From NCBI GenBank assembly GCA_910586385.1, contig CAJUGX010000009.1:1-10056 (forward strand): a stretch of DNA of 10,056 nucleotides. Direction: 5' to 3'. Source of the DNA: an uncultured Christensenella sp. (GTDB lineage Bacteria > Bacillota > Clostridia > Christensenellales > UBA1242). Below the pieces are notes generated by a model. That model was not told the DNA's origin, searched no databases, and was given only the letters and a program-made list of their open reading frames with translations. Position numbers and translations under genes: made by a program. Of the stretch, positions 4,031-10,056 are shown piece after piece; the stretch's first letter is position 1, and each line of letters starts with the position of its first letter.

Positions 4031-7000
4031 ATGAAAAGGATATTGTCAATTTTCATTGTGCTTTTTATGGCGGTTGCATGTTCTGTTGCAGGCGGTGTTC
4101 TTTTGTCGGGATGCGGGAGCAAAGACGGAGTAGACTCAAGTGTAAGCCAAGGAGAAAATAACATCGAAAGCAGTGCAACGGTGCCATCAAGAATAATCTT
4201 TCAAACGGACTTGAATGGAGGTGGCACGATGACTCTTCCAAGAACGCAACAAATTTATTCAATGTCTTTGACCTTTTATGGTTATGGATTTGCTGCAAAC
4301 TCAAGAGGTTGGTTTGAAAGTCAAAACAAAGGCGTCAACAATTCTTACTCAATGATGAAGATTTCGTTTTCTGCAAAGGCTGGCGCGAGTTTCACCATTA
4401 GGTACAGAAGTTATGGGGAAAAAAACTATGATTATGCAATTTTTGGGAAGCTTGATCAAGCCTTATCAGAAAGTTTGGTGGCGGACAGTACATATTTTAA
4501 GCGAACCTACGGCGAATCATCCCCGAACGATTATTATGTCACATATTCAGGCATTTCGTCTGGATCACATTCTATTTATGTTAAATATATAAAAGATGGT
4601 TCTCAGCATAGCAACGATGATACATTGCAACTCTTCTTTGAATCCGATGGACAATACACAAACAGTTATACGTCTCACTGGCAATTTGTTGGACTTATGA
4701 TTGGTCAACTTCCAACAGCAACTCGTTCAGGTTATGTCTTTGATGGTTGGTGGACCGCAAAGTCGGGAGGTACAAGAATAACTGAAACAACAATCTATAC
4801 TGCAGTGGCGACATCGGGTTATCAATGCCTTATTCTTTTTGCACATTGGGTGACGACAACCGCCACATATCCTATTTCATTTGATTACAATTATAGTGGC
4901 GCAACGGTAAATCTATATAATCCATCTTTGGTGTATGACACTCAGGGATGCACATATTCATCATCCACAAATCGTTGGACTGGGAGTAATATCTCTGGTA
5001 ACACTTTCAGTTATTTCAAGATCCAAAAATGGGAAAATGGAAATTTTATCAATGAGTCACAAAGAACTTCTGTCGGGCTACTTACTTTTGCTTTTAATAA
5101 GACAACAGCATCGGCAAACACGAGAATTGGCTTAAATGGAAGTACTATAGATAGATGCTTAAGTATTGATTTAAGCAGTTTGCAAAACGGGACATACATA
5201 ATCAGTGCATATCTTTATAGTTATTCAGAAAGTGGAGGTGGCTCTTTTGGAGACATAAAGATTGAGAAGGCGTCAACTTATTCAAGTTATACAGAGGCTG
5301 CACGGGATGTGAAAGCGGGCTCGACTTATGGCACTCTGCCGACACCAACAAGAATGGGATACAAATTCAACAATTGGTATCGAAAGAAAAATTATCTCAA
5401 CATGGATGCCATGATGGACTACCTGAATAAATATCAGTCTGATTCAAACTTGAAAATCCAGAAGGATTCAGATGGTACATATTCTTGGTGTGGCGGTTCT
5501 GCTGACACTGGTGATGGCGCTCAATATAGAATTTTCCCAGTAAGTTTGACTGTTGGCGGGACATATCGACTTTCGTATATGGCAAGAAGTTCAGTAGAAG
5601 GGGAATATTATTCAACGTCGCTTGCACCGAGAAGAGCAGATAATACTGACTGGTATGGAAACGCATATAATGATTGCTATGTCATTCGAGATGCGACTTG
5701 GAGGTGGTATGAGACAACATTCACTGTTGGAAATGATTTTGCGGGATTTTCTTGTGGCTCTTGGTATGGATACGAGAGGACATATTTCAAAAATATAAGA
5801 CTTGAGAGAATTGACATAGAAGATGTGGAAACAACAGTGTATAGTTCTTCTTATCAATCATTTATGGCAGGACATACTTTGTATGCGAGATGGTCGGCAA
5901 ACACTTACACAGTTTCATTCAGTGCAAATGGTGGGAGTGGAAGTATGTCAAGCCGTACATTCACATATGACACTTGGTATTCCATTTCAAACAGCTTTTC
6001 AAGGGAAGGTTATACATTTTCTGGTTGGAGTATAAGCAATGCAACTTCTGATACGCACTATTACGGAAGTTCGATTTCAAGTTATTCAACAACATCAAGC
6101 ACATCATGGACGCATAGCATCACTGGAACGGCTTATTACAAAAATTTGAGATCAACAAGTGGAACTGTGACGCTTTCTGCACGGTGGAGAGCAAACACAT
6201 ACACGGTTTATTATGACCCAAATGGTGGGACTATGCCATCAATTGGTGGTGGGTGTACTGGGGAAAACTGTGGATGTGGAACAATCGGTGTTTGTATATG
6301 TAAAGGTTGTGAAGTTGGAAATCTTTGTATATGTTGCAGAAGTGTAGAGACGCCAGTTGCTTCAAAGGAGGTGACATTCAATTCTGCATATGGGACACTT
6401 GCAACGCCAACAAGGGCAAATTACACTTTTGCTGGTTGGAAAAGGAATGTTTATGTTGACCCAAATCAGATTTTTGAAACAACATCAAACGATTTTGTTT
6501 GGTTGAGAGATGTCGGTGTCAATTTGCAGGCTGGAAGAAGTTATCATTTGTCTTTTGATTTGAGATTGACAAGTGGTATGGCAGAATGGGAAGAAGATTA
6601 TTTGTTTGTCAATTATAATACGGCTCCAAAACTATATACAGCGGGGAAAACGACATTAGATAATGTGACGACAACATGGCAAAAATATGAATGTGATTTT
6701 ACATTTGCGGAAAACGGTGGTTTGGTTAATGAAATATACGAGAGAGATATTTTGCATATTTATCTGAAAGGAGAGGTAAATAAACAAATAAGAAATCTTG
6801 TTATTATGGAAGATGTTGAAACGACAAGTACAACAACTATGAATTTGTCGTATAACCATACGTTGATTGCACAATGGACACCAAATGTAGCAAATGTCAC
6901 AGTGGTGCTTAGGTTGATAAACAAAGATGGCACTGGTGGGGAAACAGACACGAATGCTGGCGGACAAGTCTCAATCAGTTATACTGCAGTGACCGGCTCT

Positions 7001-8068
7001 ACAACGACATCGTCTAGTGTGACACAGACAGCAGCATCTGACACTTATTCTGCTCATGCAAATCAAAACTTTGTGCTTACAGCGACAGCAAATCCGGGAT
7101 ATGCTTTTGTTGGGTTCTCAACTTATTCAACTCCGCCAGCGGCAATATCAAATCCAACAACATCAAGGCGTTCAAGTCAAACATACGCTCCAACAAAGGG
7201 ATTTGCGACATATTATGTCTACTTCAAACAGCTGAGTGGGAATCAACTCAAATATGACGAAGTGGATAAGTACTTCTATTTTGAGGATGGATACTATCCA
7301 CAAAGCAGAGCAACAAATGAAGGGACTCTCAACTCCTCTGCAAGTGCAACCGGAGAGACAATCAACTACAACGACGGCAGAAGCAATGTTGAACTTCCAG
7401 TGTATTCATATGGAAGTGACAGATTTGTGAAAGTGACAAAAAATGGCACAAGTGCATGGTTTAAGTTTGAGCCAATCAGATGGAGAATCTCAGACTATGG
7501 AGTTGAAAAAACGGAGAGAAATATTGAGAGATACAAAACTTTGCTCAACTTCCGAAACTACACATCTTATGCAACAAACTTCACTGCAGTGAGTGATTTG
7601 ATTTTGGGTGTTGGAGCAATGCACAACACAAGGTCAACAGTTGAAGGGACATCTGTGACAAGCATGGCAGGGTATCAAAATGTCAGAGACACACTTGAGA
7701 GTTGCTCAATCAGTTTTGGATATGCAAAAAGTGACAACATCATCAAGGTTGACAGTTTCTCAACATATTCACAAAACAACACAGTCTACACAACAGATGT
7801 GGCATATACATCACCACTGAGGATTGCATCTTTGAGTGAGATTGAAAATGTTGGATTTGCCAACAAACAAGCAAGAGCGAGTGACATGGTTGCATTCATT
7901 TTGGGAGTAGACAAAAACAACGCTTCATATTGGACAAGAGATTTGTCAAACCTTGGCTCAGGGGTTGCAATCACAGCGTCTGGGACGGTGGTTCGACCAT
8001 GGCTTGACCAAATGCTTGGCACGCGCTTTGCATATACATTCAGCGAAGGCTCAAATGCAATTTCATAG
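4031..8068 (+). CDS. Large surface lipoprotein with InlB-type repeats and nested sandwich-like domains
   Basis: This 1345 aa protein has a lipoprotein signal: basic K2-R3, hydrophobic core, and lipobox L25-S26-G27-C28, with C28 as the lipidated residue. InlB-type repeat ends are GYVFDGWW 234-241, GYKFNNWY 443-450, GYTFSGW 660-666 and YTFAGW 798-803; closures are FAHW 270-273, YARW 618-621, SARW 716-719 and IAQW 946-949. Several repeats are split by long inserts. Those at ~451-596 and ~805-926 look like carbohydrate-binding-type beta sandwiches and both leave through EDVETT (597-602, 927-932). A further sandwich-like stretch lies at ~290-415. Residues 742-769 hold nine cysteines. After a Ser/Thr-rich part (~950-1065), ~1075-1345 resembles a DUF6273-type domain, with WFKFEPIRWR at 1143-1152. 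The ATG lacks a ribosome binding site. A strong terminator follows. It probably binds surface glycans or host material (inference). Confidence 0.88.
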   Translation: MKRILSIFIVLFMAVACSVAGGVLLSGCGSKDGVDSSVSQGENNIESSATVPSRIIFQTDLNGGGTMTLPRTQQIYSMSLTFYGYGFAANSRGWFESQNKGVNNSYSMMKISFSAKAGASFTIRYRSYGEKNYDYAIFGKLDQALSESLVADSTYFKRTYGESSPNDYYVTYSGISSGSHSIYVKYIKDGSQHSNDDTLQLFFESDGQYTNSYTSHWQFVGLMIGQLPTATRSGYVFDGWWTAKSGGTRITETTIYTAVATSGYQCLILFAHWVTTTATYPISFDYNYSGATVNLYNPSLVYDTQGCTYSSSTNRWTGSNISGNTFSYFKIQKWENGNFINESQRTSVGLLTFAFNKTTASANTRIGLNGSTIDRCLSIDLSSLQNGTYIISAYLYSYSESGGGSFGDIKIEKASTYSSYTEAARDVKAGSTYGTLPTPTRMGYKFNNWYRKKNYLNMDAMMDYLNKYQSDSNLKIQKDSDGTYSWCGGSADTGDGAQYRIFPVSLTVGGTYRLSYMARSSVEGEYYSTSLAPRRADNTDWYGNAYNDCYVIRDATWRWYETTFTVGNDFAGFSCGSWYGYERTYFKNIRLERIDIEDVETTVYSSSYQSFMAGHTLYARWSANTYTVSFSANGGSGSMSSRTFTYDTWYSISNSFSREGYTFSGWSISNATSDTHYYGSSISSYSTTSSTSWTHSITGTAYYKNLRSTSGTVTLSARWRANTYTVYYDPNGGTMPSIGGGCTGENCGCGTIGVCICKGCEVGNLCICCRSVETPVASKEVTFNSAYGTLATPTRANYTFAGWKRNVYVDPNQIFETTSNDFVWLRDVGVNLQAGRSYHLSFDLRLTSGMAEWEEDYLFVNYNTAPKLYTAGKTTLDNVTTTWQKYECDFTFAENGGLVNEIYERDILHIYLKGEVNKQIRNLVIMEDVETTSTTTMNLSYNHTLIAQWTPNVANVTVVLRLINKDGTGGETDTNAGGQVSISYTAVTGSTTTSSSVTQTAASDTYSAHANQNFVLTATANPGYAFVGFSTYSTPPAAISNPTTSRRSSQTYAPTKGFATYYVYFKQLSGNQLKYDEVDKYFYFEDGYYPQSRATNEGTLNSSASATGETINYNDGRSNVELPVYSYGSDRFVKVTKNGTSAWFKFEPIRWRISDYGVEKTERNIERYKTLLNFRNYTSYATNFTAVSDLILGVGAMHNTRSTVEGTSVTSMAGYQNVRDTLESCSISFGYAKSDNIIKVDSFSTYSQNNTVYTTDVAYTSPLRIASLSEIENVGFANKQARASDMVAFILGVDKNNASYWTRDLSNLGSGVAITASGTVVRPWLDQMLGTRFAYTFSEGSNAIS

Positions 8069-8083
8069 TGTTATGTAAGAAAG

Positions 8084-8110
8084 AGGAAGAATGGAGATTC
8101 TTCCTTTTTT
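8084..8110 (+). terminator. Rho-independent terminator of the lipoprotein gene
   Basis: AGGAAGAAT (8084-8092) and ATTCTTCCT (8097-8105) form a perfect 9-bp stem with a GGAG loop, followed by Ts to 8110. It lies 15 bp after the stop codon. Confidence 0.92.
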
Positions 8111-8141
8111 CGTCCATGAGAGCGTTTGTTATTTTCATGCC

Positions 8142-8171
8142 TTGACATAAATGAATGAGAAATGTTAATAT
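8142..8171 (+). promoter_or_regulatory. Promoter of the 215 aa protein gene
   Basis: A perfect TTGACA (8142-8147), an 18-bp spacer and TAATAT (8166-8171), with TG at 8163-8164 as an extended -10. Transcription would start near 8178, placing AGGAGA (8180-8185) almost at the mRNA 5' end. Confidence 0.6.
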
Positions 8172-8191
8172 TTTGACATAGGAGAAAATTG

Positions 8192-8839
8192 ATGAGCGAA
8201 TATATCAAGTTTTTCGACGAACGCATCAATAAAGAGTTGGCAATAAATCCTGCTTATGCAAGATGTATGGATGACTATAAAAGATGCAAGGATTATGTGA
8301 AATATTTCAAGAAGGCTTATCCAAGACTCGTGAGTTATATTGCTGGAAGTATAACTCCTGCAACAATTTTGAAGCAAAATTGGAGTCAACAACTGACTGA
8401 GTCAAAGGATAAAGAAATCAATCAAGGCGAATACATGATTCGCTATTATTGGTATGACAAAAAACAAAAGAAATTGTGGGAAGAAAAACTGGAGACGACC
8501 AAACTTTATTACGCAGAAGTAGAACAGTTTGTCATGACAGAACTTGATGAAGTTGTGACGCTCGAGAGAGTGGAAAGGCACACTGCAAGAAGAATGGCAA
8601 TCATTGAAAAACATGTTGGCAAAAAAATAATTTGTCAAAATATTGATACACCAGAGCTTAGGGATTTGATTGATGACTTGCTTTCAGAGAAAAATACAAA
8701 ACTCGTGGGTTTCAAGGCGTTTTTGAAAGAAGTCCTTGCTGAAGACATTGAGTACTCAAAAGTTCTCACAAGAGGAAGCACAAACACCACTTTGGCTGTG
8801 ATTGAAGGGATAAAAGAGGTTGCTGTAAAGAAAAAATAG
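8192..8839 (+). CDS. Cytoplasmic helical protein of unknown function
   Basis: I do not recognise this 215 aa protein. It has no signal peptide or membrane helix, is rich in Lys, Glu, Tyr and Arg, and appears mostly alpha-helical. A strongly charged, possibly coiled-coil stretch lies at ~86-118. A second basic helix, ERVERHTARRMAIIEKH (125-141), and a Lys-rich C-terminus could touch nucleic acid, but no known helix-turn-helix or catalytic motif is visible. ATG 8192 is preferred over TTG 8189 because AGGAGA (8180-8185) is then at normal spacing (6 nt). The gene stands alone between two terminators with its own promoter, just ahead of the rRNA operon. Codon and base use look like the neighbouring genes. 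Confidence 0.8.
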   Translation: MSEYIKFFDERINKELAINPAYARCMDDYKRCKDYVKYFKKAYPRLVSYIAGSITPATILKQNWSQQLTESKDKEINQGEYMIRYYWYDKKQKKLWEEKLETTKLYYAEVEQFVMTELDEVVTLERVERHTARRMAIIEKHVGKKIICQNIDTPELRDLIDDLLSEKNTKLVGFKAFLKEVLAEDIEYSKVLTRGSTNTTLAVIEGIKEVAVKKK

Positions 8840-8861
8840 GAAGTTTTGACTTCCTTTTTTT
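8838..8861 (+). terminator. Rho-independent terminator overlapping the stop codon
   Basis: AGGAAGT (8838-8844) and ACTTCCT (8849-8855) form a 7-bp stem with a TTTG loop, followed by a T tract to 8861. The stem begins inside the TAG stop codon (8837-8839). It separates the upstream gene from the rRNA operon. Confidence 0.88.
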
Positions 8862-8920
8862 ATTTGTGAGAGCCAGTTTTTGTTGAAAGATGAGATACTT
8901 TGTGACACGCCCGGAGTCGT

Positions 8921-8937
8921 GGTAGGGGGAAGGGAGG
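8921..8937 (+). other. G-rich tract upstream of the rRNA promoter (possible two-layer G-quadruplex)
   Basis: Four G runs of 2, 5, 3 and 2 bases are separated by 2, 2 and 1 bases. This sits in a GC-rich patch (about 8905-8937) that contrasts with the AT-rich surroundings and ends ~50 bp before the rRNA -35. With only two G layers the structure would be modest. Between the terminator at 8861 and the promoter I see no gene. Confidence 0.3.
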
Positions 8938-8987
8938 TAAAAGGAGCAAAAAAGATGTAAAAAGGTAGAAAAATTTTGCAAAAAGTG

Positions 8988-9017
8988 TTGACAAAGGAAG
9001 AAAAAATATAGTAGAAT
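8988..9017 (+). promoter_or_regulatory. rRNA operon promoter
   Basis: A perfect TTGACA (8988-8993), an 18-bp spacer and TAGAAT (9012-9017). The 35 bases upstream are rich in A runs and include AAAAATTTT, as in UP elements that bind the alpha subunit of RNA polymerase at strong rRNA promoters. Transcription should start near 9024. Only one promoter is visible. Confidence 0.7.
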
Positions 9018-9023
9018 AACAAC

Positions 9024-9203
9024 GTCGCACAGCCAGAGGGTGAGTGCGGCTGAACCTTGAAAATTAAATAGTTTTTAGAATTAACACAATATAACTTTAT
9101 GCAAAGTTAAGTCAATGTGAGTTATCGAGTCTAGGAAAAACAAAATGCGCAAGTGTAAGCGCAATCTAATAATTAACCTAAACTGAGGAATCAGTTAAAA
9201 AGT
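9024..9203 (+). other. Leader of the rRNA transcript
   Basis: About 180 nt between the inferred start and mature 16S. It contains small hairpins: TAACTTT/AAAGTTA (9092-9098 with 9103-9109), TGCGC/GCGCA (9146-9150 with 9159-9163), and AACTGA/TCAGTT with a GGAA loop (9181-9186 with 9191-9196) next to the 16S 5' end. No clear boxA antitermination site was found. The RNase III pairing partner would lie beyond the window. Confidence 0.55.

Positions 9204-10056
<853 letters not shown>

Noticed and set aside
3997..4165. Short upstream open frame beginning in the inverted repeat
   Set aside because: It starts at or before the inferred transcription start, has no ribosome binding site, is out of frame with the lipoprotein, and its product has no sensible features.
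4730..6879. Tandem DNA repeats in the lipoprotein gene
   Set aside because: The repeats are visible only in the protein sequence; the DNA has diverged, so recombination between units is not supported.
8189..8191. TTG as start of the 215 aa protein
   Set aside because: The ribosome binding site would be only about 3 nt away; the ATG three bases later has normal spacing.

Overview
The window comes from an AT-rich, low-GC Gram-positive (Firmicutes, Clostridia-like) genome. The evidence is a Spo0A-family regulator, strong AGGAG ribosome binding sites, TTGACA/TATAAT-type promoters, a CCA-encoding tRNA, and a partial 16S rRNA gene with Clostridia-like conserved blocks. The 16S has an enlarged V1 helix and a slightly unusual block after the 338 region. 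Together with large secreted proteins carrying InlB-type repeats, this suits an uncultured gut Clostridia lineage (Christensenellales-like is my guess). I cannot place it more exactly without a 16S search.

Layout, all on the + strand: (1) the terminator of an off-window gene; (2) a spo0A-like gene with one perfect 0A box upstream; (3) a secreted protein of 542 aa with InlB-type repeats, behind a near-consensus promoter that overlaps a palindrome; (4) tRNA-Val(UAC) with its own promoter and terminator, followed 122 bp later by a 13-nt copy of the tRNA 3' end; (5) a 239 aa membrane-anchored protein with Ig-like domains, preceded by two 0A-box-like sites and apparently leaderless; (6) a 1345 aa lipoprotein whose promoter spacer contains nine consecutive G; (7) a 215 aa cytoplasmic protein of unknown function; (8) an rRNA promoter, leader and the first ~850 nt of 16S rRNA.

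The common theme is a sporulation-type master regulator next to genes for cell-surface proteins. The Spo0A homologue keeps its DNA-binding helix, but the phosphorylated aspartate of the receiver is replaced by glutamate. It may therefore be permanently active, or not controlled by a phosphorelay. 0A-box matches occur before spo0A itself and before the membrane Ig-like gene. The large lipoprotein looks built for ON/OFF switching: changes in G-tract length would change the -35/-10 spacing. Its protein is also unusual, because sandwich-like domains appear to be nested inside InlB-type repeats and one repeat carries a nine-cysteine cluster.

I saw no CRISPR array, transposase, integrase or toxin/antitoxin pair. 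Domain calls come from reading the protein sequences, not from profile searches.
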